From positions 1,312,777 to 1,376,776 of the forward strand of contig JAJEKV010000036.1 of the NCBI GenBank assembly GCA_021234155.1: 64,000 bases of DNA. Direction: 5' to 3'. The position numbers and the translations under genes are program-made. The notes beneath the pieces were generated by a model, which saw only the letters and a program-made list of their open reading frames with translations, was not told the origin of the DNA and did not search any database. This DNA comes from Isoetes taiwanensis (lineage: Eukaryota > Streptophyta > Lycopodiopsida > Isoetales > Isoetaceae). Shown one piece after another: positions 34,230-46,499 of the stretch (positions within the stretch are counted from its first letter, which is position 1; each line of letters begins with the position of its first letter).

Positions 34230-35405
34230 AAAGGCCTAAATATTAATTATTAATTCGAGAGATTCTATGAAACATCATTTGAAACAATAGTTCTCCATTG
34301 TTTGATGAAGAATTCATGTACATGCATCTAAATGGCAAGTGATTTTTTGCCTTCCTTCAAATATATCGTGAAAAACATAACAAGTATACATTAAGAATAG
34401 ATAATGGTATCCTATTGTTTAAATTTGGTTTTTCCGGGGTTCCAAAAACTTTTTGGAATTTTCCCTTAATTGGATTTCCTAAGGTTTCCAGGGTTTTAGC
34501 AGCCGGAAAATAATTCCGATTTGCAAAAAATCGGAAAAATTTTCTTAACCTTGATTTCGGGTTTCAAATTTGCCTGATTTCGACTCTTCCAATCTGGCAT
34601 GCATATACGCCACGACGAACGGCATGGAGGACGAGTGGATGTTCCATCAACTTATGGAAGGACAGCTTGAACAAATTACATGATATGACAGATTGGGTGT
34701 ACGAAAACAAACATACAATCCAGTCAAGTCTCGGCTTAATTCAGTGGAGGAGGATGCTACCTGAACTGTATCAACATAGCTTAAAGGAAGGTGCTAAGGT
34801 ATACGGTCAACTGATTACGATATATTGCATTACGGATAGCTTTTTGTTAGCATATGTGGCAGCATGATAAGGTGAATTGTTTCTTTAATTTCTAATTGCA
34901 ATGCTTTCACATTCTCACATTCTATGCATGTATTTGTTTAACGCGATCTAGATCTAATATCTTTGTTACCAAACACTTTCCATCTCATGTTGCATCTTAC
35001 ACAAGTTGTACCTGTTCCAATGTGACAACATTTGCTAAGCCAAAGCAAGAGTTTGACAAATGCATCAGCAAAGCTTTTCTATTTGCCTTCACACTTCATG
35101 GACGTGGCTTGGAAATGGTATGCTTCCACACTCACCATTAAGTTACATGTCAAAAATCCCCAGGCCACAAAGGTTAACAAATTATTACTCATGGAATTTG
35201 AACCTGTTGGCTTTCCAACAGCTATAATATCAGATTCAAGTTTATCTTTTATTCAATCAGTGTACAACACTCTTTTTTGAACAATCTGAACCAATATAGA
35301 TGCTTAATGCTGGATTTAAAGCACTGAACACTTGCAGCTCTTATGATCAAGAATAGCTTTGCAGCAAATATGCATGCGTTAGTTGTTATCCTTCTTGCTC
35401 AAAAT
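34230..35405. other. Gene-free interval
   Basis: A weak gypsy-gag-like word (FMDVAWKWYASTL near 35090) is the only protein-like signal and is not convincing alone. No gene is supportable. Confidence 0.35.
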
Positions 35406-35410
35406 GCCAT

Positions 35411-35937
35411 AATATTTCCTTGCTACAAATGATAGTTCATGTACCAGTGTTAATGTTTTGTTCTCATAGCATAATTCAATGACATCTCCTTGCAGCCAGT
35501 AGGCCCATCATCACAACTATAGGCTGGGTCTTCTCATCGATTTTGCCACTTTTATCCCTAGATTTTGAGGTTTTGGTTGGCCACTTGCACTAGAATACTT
35601 TGTGGCTGCCAGAATGTGTAGATGATATAGCTGAAGCAATCGACATTACTATTGCAAGACAAGGATCACTTCACAATATAATATTTCCTTGCTAAAAATG
35701 ATAGTTCATGTCCCAGTGTTAATGTTACATAGTATAATTCAATGACATCTCCTTGCAGGCCCATCATCACAACAATAGGCTAGGTCTTCTCATTGATTTT
35801 GCCACTTTTATCCCTAGATTTTGATGTTTTGGTTGGATACTTGCACTAGAATACTCTGTGGCTGCTAGAATGTGTAGATGACATAGCTGAAGCAATCGAC
35901 ATTACTATTGCAAGACAAGGATCGTTTCACAATAATT
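35411..35937 (+). repeat. Tandem ~269-bp duplication
   Basis: The block starting AATATTTCCTTGCTACAAAT at 35411 is repeated from 35680 with about 94-95% identity by eye. It runs through GGCCCATCATCACAAC and ends with GCAAGACAAGGATC. A frame reading DDIAEAIDITIARQGS occurs in both copies but is closed by stops nearby. Confidence 0.8.
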
Positions 35938-35939
35938 TC

Positions 35940-38465
35940 AAGGGATTGTCCCAACTAGTCGTGCCTCTTCACCCCTCATTTTAACAATTGATAGAGATGA
36001 ACACAATTTTGTTCTATGCTTCTATTCTGTTCCAGATTCTAGGATTCAGTGACAATGCTCTACTTTACTCTGCAGTCATGACATGAGTCACTATAACACT
36101 GGCTGCTTTAGTTTTAATTGCTTTAGTTTTAATTGCCACAGTTGATGGAATATAGAAGAGCTTTTTTTTCTACTTAGATTGCATTATATAACAAATAAAC
36201 ATTAGCATTGTTTTTTGACTGCAATTTTGTGTTGAGAAAGAGCTATTCAAGAGCTATTCTATTTCTGTGGTAGTTTTAATATGTCTCTTTATTGCTGCAT
36301 ATGACTGAAATTTGGTGGTGAGAAAGATCTATTCTATTTTTGGTTGTCTTGATATATCTCTTCCTTATTGCCTATGGTAGGTCATGGGGACCTCTAGGAT
36401 GGTAGGGACTAGTGAAATAGGTGTGATCCCAGGTATCACCTGGGATCACTATTTCAGTAAACTTGCTATGTGCAATGAAACATGACGTCTTCATATTTTT
36501 TTCTTGGTCTGGTGGTCATCATGTCTTTGTTTATCTACTTTCTCCTGGTTGAGGCAAAGAATGTATCTATTGAGGAGATGATTTTTATAGGGTAGGCATG
36601 AAGTTCGCATTTATTGCAATGAAAAAAAATAATGTTCTTTGTCTTTGGCATGTCTACTTTTGGCATGCGGACTGTAAATGTCTCCTGCTTTAAATTGGAT
36701 TCTAGTTTCTTTTTTTGGATTTTGCTGTTGGATTTTATCATATTTGAATATGAATCCTCACACTGAAAAGTGCAAATTGTCGACATTGACACGTCAAGCT
36801 AATTGGTTTTCTGATGTGAACTTTGAAATTTTTTGTTGTCAACATTGATTTTCTATTCGTCTATTGTTAGTGGTCAATAGTTGTCCAGATTTTTTGGGCA
36901 CATCAACATATTGTTGAAAATAAAAATAAGATGAATCCAATGGCTAAATCAAGATTCAATGCAAAGTAGTGATTTAAAAAGCATGCATACAAATGTAAAC
37001 AAATGTGAAAAAGCTATAATCCACTAATTTTTTGCATCACGTGGTAGCTGCAAATGATAGCCTTTTAATGAGATTTGCATATGCTTTAGAAACTACTAAA
37101 GGATCTAAGAACCATCATACATTTGATGAATGTCTTTAACACACCATGTCATGAATGCATCTAATGCACCATGGTAGGTTGAGAGATGATTTAACCGGCA
37201 TAGGTTACACCTTCATATTTAAAGAGGTTATGTAAATATGATAAAATTCCTATGCTTTTATTTTTATTGTGCACAGCATGGGAAAGAGTGGCATAAATTT
37301 GTGGGATTGCATGTTAACAGTGGGTCTAACCTGACAAGTTTGGAACTAGAGAAATGTTCGCGGCGGCCGCTGCCCACTAATTACGACACTGATTTAGGGT
37401 CAGTGCTCAGTGTTGGTAAAGTGCTGCCTTCTGTACATTTCAGCACCTTCTCAACACTCTTGTGCAAAGTGCTGAACCACTAGTGTTTCAATACATTATG
37501 CTTAGTCAGCATATTTATATCCCAACAGAAAAGCTAGAGTTGCAGTGTAGCGAACATAAAAAAAATTAAGTGGGCTGTTCGTAGATTCGGTAGTAGATGT
37601 ATTGTGCATTTGTGCACAACTCATGCAAAATTGGAGAGCCTTGGAAACCCGTTATCTCTTTCAATAGCTCTGCCAACAAGCCTTGCCACACCATATTTTA
37701 TAAAGTCTGTTATGTTCATTCTTGCAAACCTTTACTCTGTATTCACTCAGGGAGAATGAAAACTTGACGAATTTGGCTATGATGGCAGTAGTCTCATGAC
37801 TTCCATCTGGGAGACAAGCCATTGCTCCCACGAAGTTTACATTTCCCTGAATTTTCCTGTTCATCACCTTTCCTAGTATCCTTTCCAGACTCAAAATGAA
37901 TAACTAGCTCATCGGCTTTCTTCTGCAGTAGAGTTATGGATTTTAGTAGACTAGCTGCATCTTGCTTGTAAGCCAATTGAAGCCTGGCCTGAAGAGTACA
38001 TCTACTTTTCATTTCGTCTGCTCTATCAGATTTACCTTACAATCTACATAATAGGTCTACTTAATATCCTCGCTTGCCTTTATCATGCAAAGGACTACAA
38101 ATTTGTAGATGGTCACATAGATCCATCACGAAAGTAGAGCTCTATACAGGGCCGACATGCTATGTCGACATAGCTGGAACCTTGCAGAGTTCGACCCAAT
38201 AATTTTTTTTTTTTAAGAATTGGGCCATGAATATCTAGCATAAAATCCAAAAATAATTTGAAACCCTAAATGGACATCTCCATGGCTCCAAAATTTGAGA
38301 GAGCACATCCACAAGATTGCATTTCTTATTCAAAATCAATGGCTTAAAAATCCATTTCATATGTACCCATTTTCAGAAAATAGAAAACAAAAGCAAGCTA
38401 GGATTTATGCAACTCTTGCTAAGAGGGTGTACAAAATTAACACAATTTTAATTAAATGCTCAGAA
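35940..38465. other. Gene-free interval
   Basis: I see scattered short frames only. A minus-strand frame at 37794-38012 (KSITLLQKKADELVIHFESG) has coiled-coil character but no homologue I recognise. A (T)n run lies at 38201-38213. Confidence 0.35.
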
Positions 38466-38469
38466 CCAG

Positions 38470-38606
38470 AACATGGTCGATCCGGGTTCGCAAAATCAAA
38501 TCCAACCGTTGAAAGCAAATCGACGGGGTGCATGATCCGGGGATAGAGAACCGTAGAATGTCAGATGAACGGCCACGAATGCGGGTTTCAAAGAGGATAA
38601 ATACCT
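38470..38606 (+). promoter_or_regulatory. H4 copy 2 promoter
   Basis: The TATA element ATAAATA at 38597-38603 lies about 83 bp before the ATG. The 56-bp block 38551-38606 is identical to that of copy 1. CCGTTGA, AAATCAAATCC and a GATCCG core upstream are shared. Confidence 0.7.
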
Positions 38607-38658
38607 CTCAAATTTCCCTCTTTTCAGAACAGAGCTTTCCATTGTCTTGTGTTTCTAA

Positions 38659-38997
<339 letters not shown>

Positions 38998-39018
38998 AAA
39001 ATCAGGTCTTTTCTTGTA

Positions 39019-39037
39019 TGGTGTTTATTTAACACCA
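39019..39037 (+). promoter_or_regulatory. 3'-UTR hairpin of H4 copy 2
   Basis: TGGTGTT-TATTT-AACACCA begins 22 bases after the stop codon. The stem equals that of copy 1. Because the whole flank was duplicated, this conservation is not independent evidence of function. Confidence 0.5.
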
Positions 39038-39079
39038 CCTATGCCATTGGTTTTTTTGAGTTCTTTGAGCTACTTCTTT

Positions 39080-40250
39080 ATGCTATGCTTTTTAGGCATT
39101 GTATGATTCTTTTCTGTCTGCTTAGATACGGTATAGTATGGTTTGTTAATCATTAGAGCTAAAAGAATGAGAGCGTCTGAAAATGGGACATTTAGATATT
39201 CGTGGGCAAGATGTACTTGTTGTTGCTGGTTTTATCAAATGCAAGAGTTTTGATCATCCGTTACAGATGTCTAGAGCATTATTGTTGTTGGATTTAAAAA
39301 GCATGAACTAGGTGCCACTGTAAGAAAATTTTAGACCTGCAGCTTCACCTTCTGTAATGTGGGTTGCTTTTACTCTGGAATGGGTACTATTTAGGTCTGC
39401 TTTTTTTTTTTTTGTCATGTTTTTATTCTCTTTTGGATCTCGGATACCATTTAGGTCTACGTTTTTTTTGGTCATTTTTTTATCTTCTCTTCTGTATCTC
39501 GGATATGATGCCAGGAAGCGCTCATTTTCGGAAGCTTCCGTATATTAGGGAGCTTTTTTTTTTTTGTTTACTCCAAAAAGAGCCTCTGGACGAAAGTGAA
39601 TTAGTTGGAGATTTAAGAAATGCCATGAGAAACGAGTCGAAGGTAGAAGGTAGATTCAACTCCGCCGTTTCAGACGTATTTAGCAAAAAACAGAACAGGT
39701 CCAAGAGATTTTTTCAAGGCAAAAACAAACGGGCTTCCATCTTGGATACCTGCAGGGAGCTTGGTATAGTAAGACAGGGCTGTGTGCTAAGCGTTACAGG
39801 AGTACAAATATTTAATTTCAGCTACTGGTATTTATTTTAGTGCAAACAGGGGATTTTTTTGCACCAATCCATCGAGCCAGTGGTTATGTGGTGAGGGAAT
39901 GACCTATGATACTCGTAATAAATGTTGTCAAAGGGCAAAGACAAAGGGAATGAATATATTACCTGTAAAAAATGTTTTAACCAAATGTTGAAAACGTCCA
40001 TTCCGAAAAGATCATACCAAACCACATGGTACGAGGAGATTAACCTTAAAAGAAACAAGTGGTGACCCAACTTCCATGTTGTAATATTTATCTATTGATT
40101 CGTGTCTAAGTTAAATTTTATGTCTTTCTAACTCCCTTGAGTTCCTTCTTGAAAGTAGAACCCCCTAATGGAATAATGGAATAATATAGCCTAAAACAAA
40201 CAAATTGTACATATAAAGAATGCATCAACAGTACAGCTGAATGGGCTTAA
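39080..40250. other. Intergenic region between H4 copy 2 and XTH
   Basis: AT-rich with T-runs (near 39405-39415 and 39557-39566). Direct repeats ATTTAGGTCT with T-runs and TCTCGGATA recur at 39390-39500. The open frame at 39364-39840 crosses these T-runs and has no recognisable domain. Confidence 0.4.
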
Positions 40251-40251
40251 C

Positions 40252-41634
40252 TCAATCCCATGGAGGAGTGGAGCATTCAGGCATAGGAATAGGGTATCGC
40301 CATTTATCAAGGCAATAGTCGTAAATTCTGTAACCTAGCTTTGAGGTATACTTGCTTTGATCAGAAGGATCAAGTTGTTGCAAGGAACATAGCGGCTGAG
40401 AAGACTTGCCAGCGCAAGTATCAATCCAAAAGCCACTATATTTTGCTATAAATGGAGCAGCCGCCCAATTGATCTTCTCAAGTCCACCCCGAGTAGCCCA
40501 AGCATCACCATTCCACAAACTACAATGTATGCCCATCTTTTGAAGGTGGGGAAACGTGGCATTAGCTGGCCCAGTGTTACGATACACACGAAATGGGATG
40601 GAGTCGACATACCACCTGCAACAAAAGAAGATATGATCATAAGATGAAAAGGAAAAAAATGAGTATTATTAATACTAGAAATAAGAAGTTACAAAAATAA
40701 GAGATAGAAGATAACAAGGCATGAAAGGAGATAGACATACACTATTTGGTAGGGGTTCCATAAAAGTGAGTAGGTATGGAAGTCTGCAGTGGGATCAAAC
40801 CATAAAAAGGTTCTTTGTTCTCTTCCTCCTGTTCCATTAGTGAAGATATTGGTATGAAGAACCCAAGGCTCACCAGATCTGTTTCCTAGAAACTCAAAAT
40901 CGACTTCATCCCTGTTTTTAGTCTCAGATGAGAGCTGCATAAAAAATTAAACTTAGTACCTTATCACTTCCAACCATGAAAAATGCAGCAATTCAATTCA
41001 GTTTACTTCAATTCAATTCATAAAAAAAATGGGATGGCTTACATAGAAAGTAGCGACAACACCAGCAGACTCTCCAGGAACAAGCTTGATATTCATGCTG
41101 AAATATCCATAGATATATCCCTTTATGGATTGAAATGCAGATCCTGAACAATGCAAAACGCCATAGTCAATACATAAATCAATGTGTAAGGATGAACATT
41201 GGAGGTTGAAATACAAACCTGAAGAATTATCCAGTTTGAGACTGATAAGCTTGTTCTGGTTAGAAACTCCACAATGATCAGAGCTGCCCCAGTTGAAGTA
41301 GTAATTCTTGTAGAAAGAGAGGCCATTGGGTGGGGGCTTATCCTGGGAGGGTAAAGATGGGGGTGTTGAATTTGTGGGAGGAGGAGGAGATGCATATGGT
41401 TGTTTGGGAGGGGAAGTTGAATTTTTGGGAGGAGGAGCGGGCGGGGAAGTTGAATTTTTGGGAGGAGGAGGAATTGCATATGGCTGTTTGGGAGAGGGTC
41501 GAGTTGAATTTTTGGCAGGAGGAGGAGGAGGAGGGGGGCTTATGGTGCGTGCGTTTCTTCTTCTTGCAATCTACGGAAGAAACACTTGATGCAACTAAGA
41601 GCACAACTATGGCAAAAGCTATCCATCTCCTCAT
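40252..41634 (-). CDS. XTH: Xyloglucan endotransglucosylase/hydrolase with Pro-rich extension; one frameshift
   Basis: XTHs cut and rejoin xyloglucan in the cell wall (GH16). Four minus-strand exons fit with GT-AG introns: 41219-41634, 41043-41143, 40741-40934 and 40252-40615. Exon 1 encodes a signal peptide ([20 protein letters not shown]), a Pro-rich linker and the start of the fold ([20 protein letters not shown]). Exon 3 carries the catalytic DEVDFEFLG with the N-glycosylation site NRS just after it. Exon 4 has [11 protein letters not shown] and the Cys-containing XET C-terminus ending CSTPPWD. The total is about 357 codons, against about 290 usual; the excess is the linker, with four N-S-T sites among PPP(P)(K/T)NST units. 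The signal peptide and catalytic domain are in different frames: one extra C in a C6 run (near 41530) would account for it, since the exon total is 1075 nt. This may be a sequencing error, an allele or a young pseudogene. Confidence 0.88.
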
Positions 41635-41659
41635 ATTTGTTATACACATTTGTTAGCAA

Positions 41660-43235
41660 TGAGTTGGGGTATTTGAAGGAAAAACATAGTTGTGTGCCTC
41701 GTTGTCCTACAACCTGATTGTCCCACCCTTCCACGACTCACATCACCCACGTCTTCTTCTCCCTTGCTCCCCCCTTCCTTCCAAGGGGAAAAAAAAGTAG
41801 ATTTGAAAACGCTTTCTAAATCGCAGGGGATATTATGTGCTATAACTTGCCTAAGTTGGGAATTCCTTATAATTGCCAGAGACCAACATTTTATTTAACC
41901 ATTTATGGTCCACTTACAAATAACAATATAAGGAAGTCAATATGCATTAAAAAACCTTTTTACCACCATTCGCCAATTGGCTTGTGTATCAAACAATCTT
42001 TTCAATGAAAATGGAAAGTCTTTGACATTGAGATGTATTCTAAACATTCACTCAAGACGTGTGGTCGAGAAAGATATAACCTACTATTGTCTACGTGAAA
42101 ACTGTTCCACATCCTTGAAGCAAGTTACAACTATGAATCAAATTTTTGTGGGAATTTATATGTTCTTAAGGAAGTTACCTTTATTTTTAAATTCGAATAG
42201 CTTCACTTACATTATGAATATAGCCCCGTGAAGGTTCAATTAAAGGGGAGAATATTCGATGAGAAAGAATGGATTCCAAGTGCAAAGTTCGATTTGAAAG
42301 GAAATGCAATGACAACAAGGATAAGCTTGGATGCACATAATTTTAGCCATTACAAAATGGCATGTATATAATTGTAATGTGCTCCAAAAGACCAAAATGG
42401 CTCCTTGGCGCTCCTTTTGTGCCTATGCCTGCGGTTAGGGCGCCAATATAGAGAGGAGGCCACCCTCCTCTCTCTCTATCTGGCACTGCTATAGCCATTT
42501 TTGTAGATTCGAAATCATGATAAGATGCTAGCGGGGTTTGTCAGTGATCTAGGAGATTCTTTCTTTAAAGATTTTGCAGACTTCGATTTTTTTTTTTTTA
42601 AGAACTGTGTCATCAATATATTAAAAGAATGGTAATGTTACAAAGCAAGTGAGGAGGAAGGAGAACTGCCCCAAAGAGACAACGATACCTCGACACTCCA
42701 CAACAAACTCACAGAAAAACTGCAACTCTACTGCTGTACAAACCGACCATCACCATCTACAACACCCAAGAAGTCCCACCAAATGGCAAACTTCCGCTCT
42801 ACTAATCCCGGGAACACAAGAAAGCTTTGAAATAGCTTGTACAACAGACTTTGATTTTGAAGCAGCTTCAAGGCAGTTTTTTGATTCGAGTTGATAAGCC
42901 ACTAACGTTGCCTTTTGCTCTCAATCTTTTCAACATGGATGATGATTTTGCTATAATAAATAACACCAAAAGGGCATAGAGTCTATAAGGTGGAGCAGAA
43001 GTGAATAAGGAATTAAAAAGAAAGCAATTTGGATCTTTGTTTTATGGGCAATCTTTCTAGTTAGATTTTCTGATTAGATGGAATTTTTCCTCCTCCTCTT
43101 GCTCTTTCTTGCTAGCAGAACAATTTAGGGATGTTTTCTTGTGGGCACTCCCCTTTGCTTGATCAAGGTACTGGGTCGGCTCCATCTTGAATGGAGGGGA
43201 CTACATGTATCGGGTTCATGCTTAGGGCGTAGGGT
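41660..43235. other. Gene-free interval; poly(T) retro end
   Basis: A T-run at 42587-42600, followed by sequence whose reverse complement reads like a retroelement 3' end, suggests a small minus-strand poly(A) insertion. GAGAGGAGG-CCAC-CCTCCTCTC (42452-42473) is a 9-bp hairpin. No gene is supportable. Confidence 0.4.
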
Positions 43236-43257
43236 TTTTGCAGCAGAATTTTGATCG

Positions 43258-43592
43258 GTCATATCTCTCACATCCGGTGTCAGATTTTCATGTGCTTGGG
43301 CTTGTTGGAAAGCTGCTTCAGAGAGCTTTCCAAGGGTGTATGATAGCTGCATGCTTGTCTTTGTTTCAGTGCTCAAATCTGCACTTTTCCGGGCTGTGTG
43401 CTAGGGTTTTACGTGGCAACCGTAGACATTTCGACGGATCAGTATCTCTCACATCCGGTGTCAGATTTTCATGTGCTTGGGCTTGTTGGAAAGCTGGTTC
43501 AGAGAGCTTTCCAACGGTGTATGATACCTGCATGCTTGTCTTTGTTTCAGTGCTCAAATCTGCACTTTTCCGGGCTGTGTGCTAGGGTTTTG
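43258..43592 (+). repeat. Two ~180-bp tandem repeats with 10-bp hairpins
   Basis: TCTCTCACATCCGGTGTCAG starts two near-identical blocks (about 43263 and 43444) that both end CGGGCTGTGTGCTAGGGTTTT. Each contains TTGGAAAGCT-9 nt-AGCTTTCCAA, a perfect 10-bp stem. A related single hairpin lies near 26223. The sequence resembles LTR-retrotransposon leader DNA. Confidence 0.75.
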
Positions 43593-45439
43593 GTAGTAGC
43601 CGGTACACACTAGATATCCAGGAGTCTATTAGCCACTTTCCTTTTTGCCCCCTTTCAGCCCCTTTGCTCCCAACCCTAATTTGGGCAGTCAGAGCATACA
43701 AATTAATGTTGAGCTAGGCTCCAACATCTACCTGACATTGACATAGCCCAACTAACTGCCTCTTGGCCTTGCCTAGGCCGGGCCCACCGCCCGCCACCCA
43801 CCCTCGCCAGACCGATAGCCCCCCCGCCATAGCCTACCTAAACCCTTTTGACCTGCCATGGCCCAAGTCATACCCAAGCCATGGCCACAGACACTGATCC
43901 CGTGTGGGACCCACACTTGGTTGGTGAGCTACCTCGGACCATAGCAACCCATCCCGGAAGGCCCAAACACACCAACCACCGGGTTGACCCCACGCAGCCG
44001 ACCCCCTCCGGGAAGACCATGAAGCGGGGCCACCAAGGAAGAGGGCCTCGGGCGGAGGGAGAGACGCCTTCCATGAAGAGGGAGGCCCGAGCCAAGGCCC
44101 GGTCGACCCGGCAAAGGGCCCACCGCGTAATCCGCCAAATGAACCTTGGAGCCACATCCGGGCAAGGGTTGAGGCCAATTGCACGCCTTTGCGTGCCTCC
44201 CGACGAGGTGGAGAACATAACATCTCTGGATGTTGCGCAGTGCAATTGGTGCGGAAAACGGCGAATCACGTAATTGGAGGATCGCTGGCATTTTACGACG
44301 CGATGATACCATCCGCTTGCTACAATTTGAAAGACAAAGCATACCGGCAGAGCTTGCGGATATGAGGGGGCGTAGACACCGTGGTTGGCAGCTATGGAAG
44401 CCGCGACGCAGACGTGAGCCGGGTAGAGCAGGGAGACACTGTGAACCCTCGCTCCGGATCCGTGCCGGGTTGAGGAGGCTAAGGCCACGGCATGAGGAGC
44501 ACAGCCGCCCTCCCCGCCGAGGTTGGGAGGCCGCCACTATGAGACAAAGGAGTCCAGCCGCTTTGGAAGCTAGCCAGGCAGAACCGAAGCTCGGAGTAAG
44601 GATTTAGCACGAGATCGAGCTACAAGAGCTGCCGGGCCCGTTGCCCGGCAAGGCAAGGGCCTCCATGCCGAGGCACATGAGCAACTCCGCCATTGCATGC
44701 GGAGATGGCAAGAAGCCGAGCTCCGGACCGAGAACAAAACCACAAAGAAAGAACACACCAACCCCGCTAACCCACCAACCTACTGTGGCGCCAACCGGAA
44801 CACCCGCCATGGGACACATCAGGATCACGCCGGGGCCGCCACCACCACCCCCCCGGCCACGCTACCTATGCCTCACCCACCTCAACCAACACACGGTGCG
44901 CCCCCGGCCAACTCCAGAACGAGACGCAGGAGCCGCGAATGTGGTAGTGCGAGGGCCCGGCCTGAGGAGTCGGAGAACATCTCACTTCCCGCTCGGCATA
45001 ATGCATCTTGGACCGGATGATGTTCCCAAAGACTGTGACCATTGTAAAGGCGAAGTCGTCATGGAGTTCAAATACCGGACCCGGGTGGTCATCTTCACAG
45101 CTTGAGAGGCGTGCAGAGGCGGGTGGCCATCCCCGTCGAGGGCGAAGTTGAAGGGGACGGCTCAGACGTTGACCGAGACTTGACCCAAAGACAAAGAAAG
45201 AGACCCGCGGGCATGAGCTGGCCAAAGTCGTGGGCCGCCGCAGACATGAAGGGGCAGGGGCTGGTCCGGGGAAGGATGCGGGAATTCGTGCACCAAACAG
45301 GGGATGCGGGGCACTCGCCCCCTCGAGTCCCTCTCGAGGGGGCCCAGCATTACATGCATCCACATCTTCCGCTCCCCCTGGGACCATCACTACCACCGGA
45401 CCTGAAGTGGAGATGCCTGCCACTAAATAGGGATCGTGC

Positions 45440-46085
45440 CTCAGCGTGGTATCCTGGAATTGCTGTGGCTTCCCATGGCAGAAGGGGGACAGTCTCAATT
45501 CCGTCGCCATGGACATGGACCTTATCTTCCTCATGGAAACATGGGAACATGCTTTCACAAGGCTACCCGATTTGCCAGATACCAGCGCTACTCCGCCTTC
45601 AATGAGTGCACCGGAAACGAGGACACGGGGGAATTGCGTGTTACTACCGCATGGACCTTGGCCCAATCGGTCTCCCCAAAAGGCGACAGGGGCACAACAG
45701 ATACCCGGGTACGAAAAGTGCGAAACGGCGATGGCGACCTTCTCTTTGTGGCGGCTTGCTACTTCCCACATGCCGAGAGCAACTTTTACCACATGCACTT
45801 GGATGTGGACAGGCAGGAGCCCTATGTCGATCTATATGATGACATACAGCAGTACAAACAATTGGGCAAGGTCATATTGCTTGGAGATTTCAATGCGCGC
45901 CGACAAGGGCGTGAAAGGATCCCAAAATTCGCACCTCTAGCCGAGGATGTGTTGCAAATGGACTCCAGAGAGAGATGGTTTGGCCAAGGGCGTCCGATGA
46001 CGACCCGGGTGACACGCAGTATGGCGGCGGTACCGCCGTTCTTCAAGCAAAGATCTTTGACCTGGTCATTTGCAATGGGCTAGCA
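45440..46085 (+). pseudogene. LINE APE-type endonuclease region
   Basis: The start VSWNCCGFPWQKGDSLNSV gives the WN motif. DLIFLMETWEHAFTRLPD supplies the catalytic Glu (ETW), and LLGDFNARRQG the Asp/Asn. These lie in two frames that switch near 45570-45640. The nuclease nicks target DNA in active elements. The same ETWEH...LPD signature occurs in the minus-strand LINE at 52.4 kb, so the two belong to one clade. Confidence 0.8.
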
Positions 46086-46499
46086 CAGTGGCCATCCTCC
46101 GACCACTTCACTTGTAGACAGGAGGAGAACCGTGGGGGCACCGTGTGGTGGATTACGTGCTAGTAGATGAGCAATGCCTACACTTGATCACTGCCAGATT
46201 AATTCGACACGGTGGTCGGACGAGGAAGTAGACTCCGACCATCAGCCCCTGTTCTTGCAGATAGATTGGCAGGCCAACCGAGCACCCATTGCCCCAACAC
46301 CCCATGTACCACGGTTGTGTCTGGACTATGATCATGCGGCGGTCTATGCGAGGATGCTTGAGCATGAGCTGCGGGAGTGCCGCAGCCCCCACACTTCAAC
46401 AGCCGAGCGTCCCAACTTGAACCAGCTCCTTCCGAGCGTAGGGGACCGATGCTTTGGAAGAGGCCGCTCGATGATCCACCGTGGGGCTGCAACCACCTT

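Noticed and set aside
35030-35180. Possible gypsy gag (AWKWYASTL)
   Set aside because: One short word in a frame without the rest of the gag pattern; not enough.
39364-39840. 158-aa ORF downstream of H4 copy 2
   Set aside because: Its length depends on T-runs translated as Phe; no recognisable domain.
41326-41656. Plus-strand glycine-rich frames opposite the XTH exon 1
   Set aside because: They are the reverse of the proline-rich linker; the minus-strand gene explains them.
44230-45800. Long arginine/proline-rich frames on both strands
   Set aside because: Long open frames are expected by chance in this GC-rich stretch; only those with LINE motifs were kept.
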